A stretch of DNA of 64,000 nucleotides from Leptofilum sp965223525 (GTDB lineage Bacteria > Chloroflexota > Anaerolineae > Promineifilales > Promineifilaceae): contig NZ_OZ245005.1 in assembly GCF_965223525.1 (NCBI RefSeq), positions 620,001-684,000 of the forward strand. The letters are read 5' to 3'. The translations under genes were made by a program, and so were the position numbers. Each line of letters begins with the position of its first letter. Position 1 is the first letter of the stretch. The notes under the pieces were generated by a model. It was given only the letters and a program-made list of their open reading frames with translations. It had not been told where the DNA came from and searched no databases. Positions 32,172-41,185 of the stretch are shown piece by piece.

Positions 32172-34877
32172 TCAGCTAATCAATTTTTGCAGCTTTTCAT
32201 TAACGGCCGTTCCCAACTCAAAACGAATCAGGCGACGGTTTTCATCCAGCAGGGCTTGGGCATCTCCCAACGCTTGGGATTGCTTCAAGACGCCAAAGTT
32301 CATGCCGCTGGCCGCTTCGCCTGCCTCATCTGGAATGGCCACATCTGCCACCGGATCAGAGGTGAACTGGATGAACAGGCCATTGCCGCCGTCTCCCTTG
32401 TGTAGCTGCCCGGTGGAGTGTAAAAAGCGGGGGCCGTAGCCCACGGTGGTGGCACATTTGGTTTGTTTGAGCAGTTGGGTGCGTAACGTTTGCAACAGCG
32501 CATCCGTTTCTGGCGTGGGCGGCACGTAGGCGTGGATGGAGATGTAATCGCCCGGTTTGGCCTGCCGCGCAAACGCTTGCAGATTCGCGGCCGTCGGTTC
32601 GGCACTGTCTAGCTGGGGCAGCTTGCCAGTCTCGTGGTAAGTGGCCACCATTTTGCGCGCCAACACCTTCGCCGATTCTACGTTGGGCTGGTCGAACGGT
32701 TGAATGCTGAGGATGTGCCCGGCAACGGCCGTTGCCAATTCCCAAATGAAAAATTGCCCACCCAAATCACACAAATCTGCCAAATCAAAACGAATGACGG
32801 GTTGATTGGCGGCTTTTAGTTGGGAAACGGCCGTATCCATCGAATCATCGCCCGCCAGCCGCAAATGCACAAACAGGCGATCGTCGCCGTAACCAACAGG
32901 TTTCAGCACCGGCTCTCCCACCACGGGCAAGATACCCACGCCATTTTTGCCCGTGCTTTCCGCAATAAGCTGCTCCACCCAATCGCCAAAGCTGGCAATC
33001 TGCGCGGAGGTGATGAGCGTCACCTTGTCACGACCCTGCTGGGCCAGCGTACCTAGAATCGCGCCGAGCCTGGTGGCTGTGGGCGCCTGGCTCACCGCCT
33101 GTGCCCGCTCCAACAAGCAGGCCACATCTACGCCTACCAATGCCGCAGGCACTAAGCCGAAGAAGGAGATGACGGAGTATCGTCCACCAATATTGGGGTC
33201 ATTTTGGAATGTTTCGCGGAAGCCATACTTTTCGGCCAGCGTCACTAGCTTGCTACCGGGGTCGGTGATGGCGACAAATTGGCGTCCTGCTTTCTCTGCA
33301 CCTACCAAATCGGCCACGCGGTTGTAAAAATATGTGAAGAAGGAGAGCGTTTCTACCGTGCCGCCAGACTTGGTGGAGACGATGAAGAGCGTGTGGGCTA
33401 AATCGGCCGTTTCTGCATAATGTTGCACAACTGTTGCGTCTGTACTGTCAAAAACGCGCAGGGGCAGGCCAGAAACGGCCGCGCCAAATACGTTGGCAAA
33501 AAGCTCAGGTGCCAAACTGGAGCCGCCCATACCCAGCAGCAGCACCTCCGTAAAGCCCTCGGCTTTTACTTGCGCCACAAATTGGTTAAGGCGTGGCAGC
33601 TCCGCCACCATCGTCTTGGGGGTGTGCAGCCAGCCCAGCCGATTTGTGATTTCGGTCGGTTCTGGATGCCAAACGGTGTGGTCGTGCTGCCAAATGCGCT
33701 CAGTTATCTTTTTTTTTGCTAAATCAGCTTCTGTGGCAGCAACGGCCGTATCTAAATCCCCCAAACTTGCGGCAAAACCAACCGCTTCCGCCAAAATAGC
33801 TGCCCGCTTGCCAGCTATGCTGTCTATCAACCCTTCAAATGATTTAGCAAAGGAGTCTACCCCTGCAACCTGCAGCTGATCCGTAATCTCGTCCAAGCTG
33901 ATGCCCAAATTAGCCAGCGCGTCTAGCTGTCCGGCGGCATCTTCCAGGCCCTCGGTGAGCGTCACCGCCACCGTGCCGTGCTCCTTAAAGGCGTCTACCG
34001 TGGCAGGCGGCACGGTGTTCACCGTGTTTGGCCCAATGAGCGTATCTACGTAAAGCGTGTCTGGGTAAGCTGGATTTTTGGTGCTGGTGCTGGCCCACAA
34101 CGGCCGTTGTGCCCGCGCTCCATTTTCTGCCAACTTTTGCCACCGATCGCCGCTAAACATTTGCTGGAACCGCGCATACGCCACTTTGGCGTTGGCAATG
34201 GCAATCTTGCCCTGTAACTCACTATTTCCTTTGGCGGCGAGGGCTTTGTCAACGGCCGTATCCACCCGGCTCACAAAAAAGGAAGCCACCGAGCTAATAT
34301 TGTTGATTGGCTGACCCGCCGTCAAACGCTTTTCTAGCCCAGAAATGTACGCATTCATCACGTCCTCGTAGCTGCTCAACGAGAAAATAAGCGTTACGTT
34401 GATGTTGATACCGTCGGCCGTCAACGTTTCGATGGCCGGAATGCCTTCCGGCGTAGCGGGCACCTTGATCATGATGTTGGGACGATTGAGCGTAGCAAAC
34501 AGCCGACGCGCCTCAGCAATGGTGCCTTCAGTGTCCCGCGCCAGCGTTGGGCTAACTTCCAGGCTAATGTAGCCATCCAAACCACCTGTTTTGTCGTAGA
34601 CCGGACGAAACAAATCGGCCGCTTCACCAATATCTTCTAGGGCCATCGCCTCATAAATTTCATTGGTGGATTTGCCCGCTTGAGCCAGCTCCCGAATAGC
34701 ACCATCATAATCGCTGCTTTTGGCAATGGCTTTTTCAAAAATGGAAGGATTGGACGTGACGCCAACCACGCCGTTATCGATCAGGGCTTGCATTGCGCCA
34801 GAGTCTAACAAGGCGCGGCTGATGTTGTCGTACCAAATAGATTGGCCGAGATTAAATAGTTCACGCAGTTTACTCAT
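32172..34877 (-). CDS. Bifunctional transaldolase / glucose-6-phosphate isomerase
   Basis: 901 residues. Residues 1-370 are transaldolase: SIWYDNISRALLDSGAMQALI, GVTSNPSIFEKAI and the Schiff-base Lys in NIMIKVPATPEG. Residues about 385-900 are a phosphoglucose isomerase: LLLGMGGSSLAPELF, IVSTKSGGTVETLSFFTYF, DPGSKL, GGRYSVIS and a C-terminal SHAYV-like ISIHAYVPP region. The fusion is known from Chloroflexota, Acidobacteria and relatives. It links glycolysis to the non-oxidative pentose phosphate path, matching zwf downstream. The ACGGCCGT palindrome occurs repeatedly along it. Confidence 0.95.
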   Translation of the reverse strand: MSKLRELFNLGQSIWYDNISRALLDSGAMQALIDNGVVGVTSNPSIFEKAIAKSSDYDGAIRELAQAGKSTNEIYEAMALEDIGEAADLFRPVYDKTGGLDGYISLEVSPTLARDTEGTIAEARRLFATLNRPNIMIKVPATPEGIPAIETLTADGININVTLIFSLSSYEDVMNAYISGLEKRLTAGQPINNISSVASFFVSRVDTAVDKALAAKGNSELQGKIAIANAKVAYARFQQMFSGDRWQKLAENGARAQRPLWASTSTKNPAYPDTLYVDTLIGPNTVNTVPPATVDAFKEHGTVAVTLTEGLEDAAGQLDALANLGISLDEITDQLQVAGVDSFAKSFEGLIDSIAGKRAAILAEAVGFAASLGDLDTAVAATEADLAKKKITERIWQHDHTVWHPEPTEITNRLGWLHTPKTMVAELPRLNQFVAQVKAEGFTEVLLLGMGGSSLAPELFANVFGAAVSGLPLRVFDSTDATVVQHYAETADLAHTLFIVSTKSGGTVETLSFFTYFYNRVADLVGAEKAGRQFVAITDPGSKLVTLAEKYGFRETFQNDPNIGGRYSVISFFGLVPAALVGVDVACLLERAQAVSQAPTATRLGAILGTLAQQGRDKVTLITSAQIASFGDWVEQLIAESTGKNGVGILPVVGEPVLKPVGYGDDRLFVHLRLAGDDSMDTAVSQLKAANQPVIRFDLADLCDLGGQFFIWELATAVAGHILSIQPFDQPNVESAKVLARKMVATYHETGKLPQLDSAEPTAANLQAFARQAKPGDYISIHAYVPPTPETDALLQTLRTQLLKQTKCATTVGYGPRFLHSTGQLHKGDGGNGLFIQFTSDPVADVAIPDEAGEAASGMNFGVLKQSQALGDAQALLDENRRLIRFELGTAVNEKLQKLIS

Positions 34878-35304
34878 AAGGTTTTCCTTTATTTTATGTC
34901 AAATTTAATGGTTGAATTTGCACCCGCAGGCGCGTTTTGGCTAGAAATGAGGGTTGTGTGAGGCAATTGGGACATTGCGGCCTAAGTATAGCATGTTTCA
35001 TTTCCAGTATTGTTCACAAATTCTCAGCTCTTTCCCTGAGACGTGGCCAGTCTGATGAATGTTACCAACCAATTAAGAGCAGGCCTGAACGGCCGCTGCT
35101 GCTTCGCAATTTCCAACGAACTCTGTAAGATAAAGAGGAATTGGCAAGTCATTTTGTCATGCAAATCACAGAAAATATCTTGAAAAACAATGAGCGATGG
35201 CTCTGTGGTTTGCTCAACTGAAAGCCAAAATTGCGCTCAATCTAATCCAAGATACTTCTTGGCTTTCACATATGCACAAGCCAAACAGAAAGGAGTAAAT
35301 GCCG
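34878..35304. other. Intergenic region, about 425 bp, no supported gene
   Basis: It separates the divergent tal-pgi and the 94-residue gene. I see no convincing frame or RNA gene, and only the Shine-Dalgarno AAAGGAG at 35289 for the next gene. It presumably holds both divergent promoters. Confidence 0.55.
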
Positions 35305-35589
35305 ATGTCAACCCAACTGATTCAACAAGCGATTATCGACTTGCTCAAAGAGGCCGGGCAGGCTCATCATCAAGCTTTTTTAGCCACAGATGGCGCTGAT
35401 CCAGAATGGCCAATCTGGTACGCAGACTATTTGCACAAAACGTTAGGGGAATTGATCAATGCTGCTTTTGCTAAAAGCGAACTCACCTATTTGTTGGTAA
35501 AACTGGATAAAGAGATTCAACTGATAGCCCCTGGCCACCAAAGTTGGCCGAGCTATTATGCAAAACGAATCATTGAGTGGTACGGATAA
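35305..35589 (+). CDS. Small protein of unknown function
   Basis: 94 residues. AAAGGAG ends nine bases before ATG 35305, which is better placed than the ATG at 35299, only three bases from it. A helical protein with a WPIWYADYLHKTLGELINAAFAKSEL segment. HHQAFLATDGADPEWPIWYADYL resembles short uncharacterised proteins of Chloroflexota and cyanobacteria. No membrane segment. It is eight bases upstream of the GH63 gene and so probably in one operon with it. Confidence 0.7.
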   Translation: MSTQLIQQAIIDLLKEAGQAHHQAFLATDGADPEWPIWYADYLHKTLGELINAAFAKSELTYLLVKLDKEIQLIAPGHQSWPSYYAKRIIEWYG

Positions 35590-35597
35590 GCGTGAAA

Positions 35598-38210
35598 ATG
35601 AAAAAAACGGCCGAACAGCAACGCCTCATCGATTCAGAAAACCGCCAAGCAGATTGGAAAAATTGGGGGCCTTACGTGAGCGAACGTGCCTGGGGCACAG
35701 TGCGGGAAGATTACAGCGCGACAGGTGAGGCGTGGGAATATCTGCCACACGACCATGCCCGCAGCCGCGCTTACCGCTGGAACGAAGATGGGCTGGCCGG
35801 AGTGTGCAATCGGTTCCAGAATATTTGCCTAGGCGTGGCGTTGTGGAATGAGCAGGACTCCATCCTGAAAGAGCGTTTGTTTGGCCTCACGGGCAACCAG
35901 GGCAACCACGGCGAAGATGTGAAGGAGTATTACTTTTACCTGGACAGTACGCCGACGCACAGCTACATGAAGATGCTGTACAAATATCCTCAGGTGGCTT
36001 ACCCGTACGCGGAATTGGTGGCCGAAAACGGCCGTCGCGGCAAAACCGATCCCGAATTTGAGCTAATCGACGCCCTGCCCCAAGCCTTTGCCGAAAACCG
36101 CTACTTTGACGTGTTTGTGGAATATGCCAAAGAGGGCGAAGAGGATATTCTGTGCCGGATTACGGCCGTTAACCGCGCCAACACCCCTGCCCCCATTCAC
36201 ATCCTGCCCCAAATTTGGTACCGCAACACTTGGTCTTGGGGATACGGCCGTCCCCGCCCACGCCTTGAAGCCATTGATGAACAAACTGTCTACACGAAAC
36301 ACCGCCATTTGGGGGAACGCTGGTGGTGGGTGAACGGCGCGGAAACGTTGATGTTTACCGAAAATGAAACAAACATGGCTCTTTTCAACCAGCCAAACGC
36401 CACGCCGTACGTGAAAGACAGTTTTCATCGGGTAGTGATTCAGGGCGAAAACGAGGCCGTCAACCCAAAGCAGGTGGGCAGCAAGGCAGCGGCGCACTTC
36501 CAGGCAGTGGTGCCGCCAGGGGAGCAGTGTGTGGTGCAGGTGCGCTTTAGCCCCATGCAGCACGCCGCCCCATTTACCGATTTTGACGCCATTTTTGCCC
36601 AGCGGCTCGCCGAAGCAGACGCATTTTACGAAACAGTTCACCAATCGCACCTCACCGAAGACGAGCGGTGCATCCAGCGGCAGGCGTTGGCCGGGCTGCT
36701 ATGGTCGAAGCAATTTTACCATTACGGTGTGCAGCTTTGGCTCGATGGCGATCCGGCTAGCCCACCCCCGCCCGACGTGCGGAAAAACGGCCGTAACCAC
36801 ACCTGGCCTCACCTCTACAACCTCGACGTGCTTTCTATGCCAGACAAGTGGGAATATCCCTGGTATGCCGCCTGGGATTTGGCTTTCCACACGCTGCCGC
36901 TGGCGTTGGTAGACCCGGAATGGGCCAAGCGGCAGCTCATCCTGATGCTGCGCGAATGGTACATGCACCCCAACGGCCAAATTCCGGCTTACGAATGGGC
37001 CTTTAGCGACGTGAATCCACCTGTGCATGCCTGGGCCTGCTGGCGCGTCTACAAAATTACCCGCAACGTCACTGGCCACGCCGACACCGAATTTTTAGAG
37101 AAGGTGTTCCACAAGCTGCTGCTCAACTTCACCTGGTGGGTCAACCGCAAAGATGCCGACGGCAACAATGTATTCCAGGGCGGCTTTTTGGGGCTAGACA
37201 ACATCGGCGTGTTCGACCGCAGCCAGCCACTGCCCACCGGCGGCCACATGGAGCAGGCAGACGGCACGGCCTGGATGGGCATGTTCTGCCTAAACATGCT
37301 GGCCATTGCCCTGGAACTGGCACGCACCAAACCCGCCTACGAGGATGTCGCTACCAAATTCTTCGAGCATTTCATCTACATCGCCGACGCAATGAACAGC
37401 TTTGGGGATGGTGGTTTGTGGGATGAAGCGGATGGCTTTTTTTACGACCAGATTCATTTGGCAGACGGCCGTTACTTCCCCCTCAAACTGCGCTCATTTG
37501 TCGGCCTCATTCCGCTCTACGCTGTAGAAACGCTGGAGCCAGATTTGCTAGAAAAGCTGCCCCGCTTTCGCCGCCGCATGAACTGGTTTATCAAATACCG
37601 GCCTCAACTCGTTAGCCACATCGCCTCGCTAACAGAACCGGGAGAAGACGGCCGTTTCCTGCTCTCACTCGTCAACCAAAGTCAGCTTACCCGCATTTTG
37701 CAGCGCATGTTGGATCCAGCCCAATTCCTGTCGGACTTTGGGATTCGGTCGCTGTCTAAAGAGTATGCGGAACAGCCGTACCAACTGCCTATCAACGGCC
37801 ACGTCCACACCGTGCGCTACACCCCCGCGGAATCAGACATCTACCTCTTTGGCGGCAACTCCAACTGGCGCGGCCCCATCTGGCTGCCGGTCAACTATCT
37901 GCTCATCGAGAGCCTGGAGAAGTTCCATCATTATTACGGCGATCGGTTGAAAGTTGCGCTGCCTGCTGGGTTGGGAACGGCCGTCAATCTAGACCAAGTA
38001 GCTGATGAGCTAGCCCAGCGGTTGGTGAATTTGTTTCGGCGAGATGATGGGGGGAAACGGCCGTTTTACGGTGGCGTTCAGCAGTTCCAAACCGATCCAC
38101 TTTGGCGCGATCACATCCTCTTTTACGAATATTTCCACGGCGACAACGGCGCAGGCATTGGTGCCAGCCACCAAACTGGCTGGACGGCGCTGGTGGCCAA
38201 GTTATTGTAA
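35598..38210 (+). CDS. GH63 family glucosidase (MGH1-like)
   Basis: About 870 residues from ATG 35598; GTG 35592 is also possible. The N-terminus (LIDSENRQADWKNWGPYVSERAWGTVREDYSATGEAWEYLPHDHARSRAYRW) is the hallmark of bacterial GH63-like glucosidases. It is followed by a beta-domain and an (alpha/alpha)6 catalytic barrel with DLAFHTLPLALVDPEWAKRQL, LGLDNIGVFDR and GGNSNWRGPIWLPVNYLLIE. Acidic residues in these loops are the likely catalytic pair. There is no signal peptide, so it acts on cytoplasmic glucosides such as glucosylglycerate-type solutes or trimmed oligosaccharides, which is inferred. Confidence 0.9.
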   Translation: MKKTAEQQRLIDSENRQADWKNWGPYVSERAWGTVREDYSATGEAWEYLPHDHARSRAYRWNEDGLAGVCNRFQNICLGVALWNEQDSILKERLFGLTGNQGNHGEDVKEYYFYLDSTPTHSYMKMLYKYPQVAYPYAELVAENGRRGKTDPEFELIDALPQAFAENRYFDVFVEYAKEGEEDILCRITAVNRANTPAPIHILPQIWYRNTWSWGYGRPRPRLEAIDEQTVYTKHRHLGERWWWVNGAETLMFTENETNMALFNQPNATPYVKDSFHRVVIQGENEAVNPKQVGSKAAAHFQAVVPPGEQCVVQVRFSPMQHAAPFTDFDAIFAQRLAEADAFYETVHQSHLTEDERCIQRQALAGLLWSKQFYHYGVQLWLDGDPASPPPPDVRKNGRNHTWPHLYNLDVLSMPDKWEYPWYAAWDLAFHTLPLALVDPEWAKRQLILMLREWYMHPNGQIPAYEWAFSDVNPPVHAWACWRVYKITRNVTGHADTEFLEKVFHKLLLNFTWWVNRKDADGNNVFQGGFLGLDNIGVFDRSQPLPTGGHMEQADGTAWMGMFCLNMLAIALELARTKPAYEDVATKFFEHFIYIADAMNSFGDGGLWDEADGFFYDQIHLADGRYFPLKLRSFVGLIPLYAVETLEPDLLEKLPRFRRRMNWFIKYRPQLVSHIASLTEPGEDGRFLLSLVNQSQLTRILQRMLDPAQFLSDFGIRSLSKEYAEQPYQLPINGHVHTVRYTPAESDIYLFGGNSNWRGPIWLPVNYLLIESLEKFHHYYGDRLKVALPAGLGTAVNLDQVADELAQRLVNLFRRDDGGKRPFYGGVQQFQTDPLWRDHILFYEYFHGDNGAGIGASHQTGWTALVAKLL

Positions 38211-38673
38211 TCCATTTACACCACAAACACGCTCTGCAAATTTGCTGTATTTTGTTACCAAACGTATGATTGCCTCTCATACAAACTATTGCTCAGGATG
38301 GCATACATAAATGATGATCTGATTGAGATTTCAACTGTTTTTTGTATACTGTTTGTGCGCGTTTTTGTTTGTCCTGGCAGGTTTATCATGCAAATGTGCC
38401 GAATAAACCTAAGAAATAAGGCTTATGCCGCAAATTGTGCAGATATTTGTTGAGAATTACCGGTTTATACTGCAAAACGCGCCGTATAACAATAAATTCA
38501 CAGGTTTATCATGCACGGGTGCAGCCTAATATATGTTGGGGCGGCTAAATATATTTTTAGGTTCCTCTAATGCAAAGATCGCCTCCCCAACAAAAGCATA
38601 AAGCTGACAAAACTGCCCACAGATTTTGCAGCTTATGCAACTGAAAGGGGCGACAAAAAGATGATCAAACAAT
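38211..38673. other. AT-rich intergenic region with tandem repeats
   Basis: 463 bp without a supported coding frame. Base composition drops sharply and ACGGCCGT stops. It contains the 41-bp tandem repeats described separately, and further TTATGCA words up to 38640. Confidence 0.6.
38378..38540 (+). repeat. Imperfect 41-bp tandem repeat (iteron-like)
   Basis: Four copies of a GGTTTATNNTGCA core: CAGGTTTATCATGCA at 38378, AAGGCTTATGCCGCA at 38418, CCGGTTTATACTGCA at 38460 and CAGGTTTATCATGCA at 38501. Spacings are 40, 42 and 41 bp, near four helical turns. The flanking parts of the units are also partly alike. Confidence 0.6.
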
Positions 38674-39357
38674 ATGAAACAATACCGTCCATTTAGCGAT
38701 ATACGACATAATTCATATTGTGCTGGTTGCAATAGACCTTCTATCGCCTTAACTCGTGAGCACATACCACCAAAAATCTTTCTGGACAAACCATATCCAG
38801 AAAATTTACAAATTACAGAAACTTGCTCTTCTTGTAACGTTGGGATGTCTCTAGATGAAGAATATTTGGCTTGTTGGATTGAATGTGCACGGGTTGGTAC
38901 AACAAATCCAAATGAACTGAGACGCAGAAAAATTCAGAAAACGCTATCTAGAAAACCTGCCTTGCAATCAAAGATTGAAAAAGGAATGATGGATGGGCTA
39001 ATTTATCTAGAAATGGATAGGGCAAAAAAAGTTATCGAAAAACTTGCACGGTGTCATGTAGCATATGAGTTAAGCAACCGGGCGCCTGATGAAGAGCCTG
39101 AAATTGGTATAGAAAGCCTGAATTCCATAAGCGGCGAATTGAGGCGTGAATTTGAATCTGCATTTTATCGGCATACTGTACCAGAGATTGGAAGCCGGGC
39201 TTTTCAGAGGCAATTTGACTCAATAAATCCCAGCCTGATTAACTGGGTAACGGTTCAAAACGAACGCTACAGGTTTATTGTCTATGAAGAGACGATAACA
39301 ATCGTGCGTATTGTTATGTCAGAATATTTGGCTGCGGAGATAGTTTGGCCAGAATAA
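38674..39357 (+). CDS. HNH-like zinc protein of unknown function
   Basis: 227 residues. The first 60 residues look like a His-Me/HNH finger: Cys16-x2-Cys19 (YCAGCN), REHIPPKIFL with His30, and Cys51-x2-Cys54 (CSSCNVGMSLDEEY). In HNH nucleases such CxxC...EHxxPK...CxxCN patterns bind zinc around the active His. The remaining 165 residues are helical then beta and unrecognised. The gene is AT-rich, follows an iteron-like array, and precedes an attC-like hairpin. It therefore looks like a mobile cassette, possibly a defence nuclease. Activity is not proven by sequence. Confidence 0.65.
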   Translation: MKQYRPFSDIRHNSYCAGCNRPSIALTREHIPPKIFLDKPYPENLQITETCSSCNVGMSLDEEYLACWIECARVGTTNPNELRRRKIQKTLSRKPALQSKIEKGMMDGLIYLEMDRAKKVIEKLARCHVAYELSNRAPDEEPEIGIESLNSISGELRREFESAFYRHTVPEIGSRAFQRQFDSINPSLINWVTVQNERYRFIVYEETITIVRIVMSEYLAAEIVWPE

Positions 39358-39411
39358 ACATTTTGCGATCAATTAACAATGCAAACCTTACCGTAAAATA
39401 CTGCTCAAGTT

Positions 39412-39466
39412 GCGCCCCAACAAGGCTTGCACCTGACCTAACGGCAGGTGAAGCGGGCGTTATGTT
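39412..39466 (+). repeat. attC-like recombination hairpin (integron cassette site)
   Basis: GCGCCCCAAC is followed by stem GCTTGCACCTG (39425-39435), a short loop, CAGGTGAAGC (39445-39454) and GGGCGTTATG. Outer boxes CGCCC and GGGCG also pair. The layout matches attC: R'' ending in AAC, an imperfect stem with an unpaired base, and R' starting with GTT. No integrase is in the window. Confidence 0.5.
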
Positions 39467-39577
39467 TCAATGAAATCGCTAACAAAGCCTTGAATTTTGC
39501 GTCTAAGTTGCGGATAGTATTGAATTGCCCTGCTTTCTTCAATTATTTAGAGCAACGCAATAGGAGACGATAGGGAT

Positions 39578-39892
39578 ATGAGCACGGAACTAGACATTAT
39601 TGGAATTACATACGTTTTTGACTATGGGGACTACTCATTTGATATAACAATCAAGTCTGAAGACATTCTCCATTGGGAGCTTTCGGAAGGTACTATTGAG
39701 GAACCTACAAGTGGAGAAAACTCTTATATTGCAAGCAAAATTGCTAAAGATATTATTTTCCTTTCCTGGAAAGAGGAAAGTGGGTTTCAGGTGTTTAACG
39801 TTATGAACTTGAACACCGGAGAATTGATTTCTCACGCGAGCGCAGACGAAATATTTTTAAACCCCGGAAAAGTAACAGTAAGGAAAAAGTGA
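39578..39892 (+). CDS. Small beta-rich protein, MoaF/lipocalin-like
   Basis: 104 residues. Alternating strands: GITYVFDYGDYSFDITIKSED, HWELSEGT, SYIASKIAKDIIFLSWKEESGFQVFNVMNLNTGELISH. The pattern YxFxYGxxxFxxxI and a late IFLSWxE resemble the MoaF-related calycin fold, a tentative match. No signal peptide. Its stop codon overlaps the next start (TGATG), so the two are translated together. It is AT-rich and lies just past the attC-like site. Confidence 0.6.
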   Translation: MSTELDIIGITYVFDYGDYSFDITIKSEDILHWELSEGTIEEPTSGENSYIASKIAKDIIFLSWKEESGFQVFNVMNLNTGELISHASADEIFLNPGKVTVRKK

Positions 39893-40254
39893 TGAATAAA
39901 AATCCTGAGGTTGATAACTGGTTTGAAAATTATGACAATCCCATGAAAGAGCTTGTTCAGGCCGTTCGTGAAAAGATTCTGGCCGCAGATGAACGTATCG
40001 AAGAAACCATCAAGTGGCAAGCACCCACCTTTGTTTACCGTGGTAACCTGGCGAGCTTTTTCCCCAAATCTAAGAAGCATGCCAGTCTCATGTTTCATAA
40101 AGGCAAATTTATCCAAGGTGACTTTCCTAACCTTGTGGGTGATGGCAAAGAAGCCCGCAGCATGAAATTTACCAGCTTTGCAGATCTTGAAACGAAAAAA
40201 GATGAGCTTTCTGCTATTGTCGTCGCCTGGTGCGATCAACAAGATAGCAAATAA
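39892..40254 (+). CDS. DUF1801/YdhG-like domain protein
   Basis: 120 residues starting at the ATG that overlaps the previous stop. The pattern VDNWFENYDNPMKELVQAVREKILAADERIEETIKWQAPTFVYRGNLASFF matches the DUF1801 family (IDxYxxxxPxxxxxxLxxLRxxIxxxxPxxxExIKWxxPxF), followed by HASLMFHKGKF and GDGKEARSMKF. The fold is small alpha/beta. Its function is unknown, and some members bind iron or act in stress responses. It is cotranscribed with the 39578 gene. Confidence 0.85.
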   Translation: MNKNPEVDNWFENYDNPMKELVQAVREKILAADERIEETIKWQAPTFVYRGNLASFFPKSKKHASLMFHKGKFIQGDFPNLVGDGKEARSMKFTSFADLETKKDELSAIVVAWCDQQDSK

Positions 40255-40268
40255 CGAGGAGGAATCCC

Positions 40269-40288
40269 TTACCCAATTACCAGACCTG
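40269..40288. repeat. TTACCCAATTACCAGACCTG repeat copy
   Basis: A 20-bp word identical to one at about 52927, downstream of the DUF1801 gene. Confidence 0.6.
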
Positions 40289-40305
40289 ATTCATTAGGCC
40301 ATTGG

Positions 40306-41040
40306 TTATGTCCTAAGCAAGTGTACGCCAATGAACAGGTAACTGATTGCCAACAGAAGTCCCAGAAAATCTTCTAATGGCGTGAAGGGGTTGAAGATTT
40401 TCAAAATCACCACAAACAGCGTCCACACGCCCATCGCCAAAACCAACCAGCCAACTACTCTTGAGCGATTTGCATCGAGAAACAAATAGCCCACAATGGT
40501 GAGCCATATCCCCAAAATCACTTCAGAAAAGAGGCGAATTTCTTTGGGAATATCTGTTAATAATTCACTGATGATTATGGTGAGAGATTGGGCTTCGACC
40601 TGGCCACTGAATTCTACATATGCCTCAGCGGTAATGGGGGTAATGGCATAAAAAATAACGGGGCTAATAATTGCAATAGTAACAGAAGCTGTGCCTAACA
40701 GTTTGCTCAGCTTTGCCAAGGCTATCTGCTTCTCATCGCCACCGCCAAAGTAGTGCGCTAGCGTAAGTGGCACCGGTAGAAGGAAGAGCTGTGTGAGGAA
40801 GTAAAACAGCCAGGAGATTTGGTACAATCGCGTATGTTCGGCAACCCACGGATGCAGCAGGGTGTGATCGTCAAACATTTCTGGCACAAATCCAAATGAT
40901 CCCAATACGCCAAAAATGTAAATCGTGACAACGACGAAGAAAATACCTGAAAGGATTGCGCTCCAGCCGCCGATTTTGAGCAGATACCGATTTAAGGACG
41001 AATTTGCGGGCAAAACAAGACCCCTTTTTGTGCCAACCAC
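40306..41040 (-). CDS. DUF4386-like membrane protein
   Basis: 244 residues with about six to seven membrane helices and no cleavable signal (YLLKIGGWSAILSGIFFVVVTIYIFGVLG is helix 1). Long connecting loops occur at HTLLHPWVAEHTRLYQISW and SGQVEAQSLTIIISELLTDIPKEIRLF. The general pattern fits DUF4386-type proteins, but no motif proves function. It stands alone between convergent and divergent neighbours and is mildly AT-rich, with no ACGGCCGT, so it may belong to the accessory patch that starts at 38.2 kb. Confidence 0.65.
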   Translation of the reverse strand: MVGTKRGLVLPANSSLNRYLLKIGGWSAILSGIFFVVVTIYIFGVLGSFGFVPEMFDDHTLLHPWVAEHTRLYQISWLFYFLTQLFLLPVPLTLAHYFGGGDEKQIALAKLSKLLGTASVTIAIISPVIFYAITPITAEAYVEFSGQVEAQSLTIIISELLTDIPKEIRLFSEVILGIWLTIVGYLFLDANRSRVVGWLVLAMGVWTLFVVILKIFNPFTPLEDFLGLLLAISYLFIGVHLLRT

Positions 41041-41185
41041 AGGCCTGAGCCAAACAATGGAGAGTTAAAATATACCTCCAATAGCACCATATCGCCAAGC
41101 CCTCAAAAAACGAGAATTTATCCAGGCAAGAGCTCTCCAGTAATTGCAATTATAGGACGCAGACTAGCGCGGATGACGCGGAAAA

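Noticed and set aside
38378..38540. CRISPR array
   Set aside because: The 13-15 bp cores are imperfect and the in-between parts resemble each other, so it is a tandem repeat, not spacer-separated repeats.
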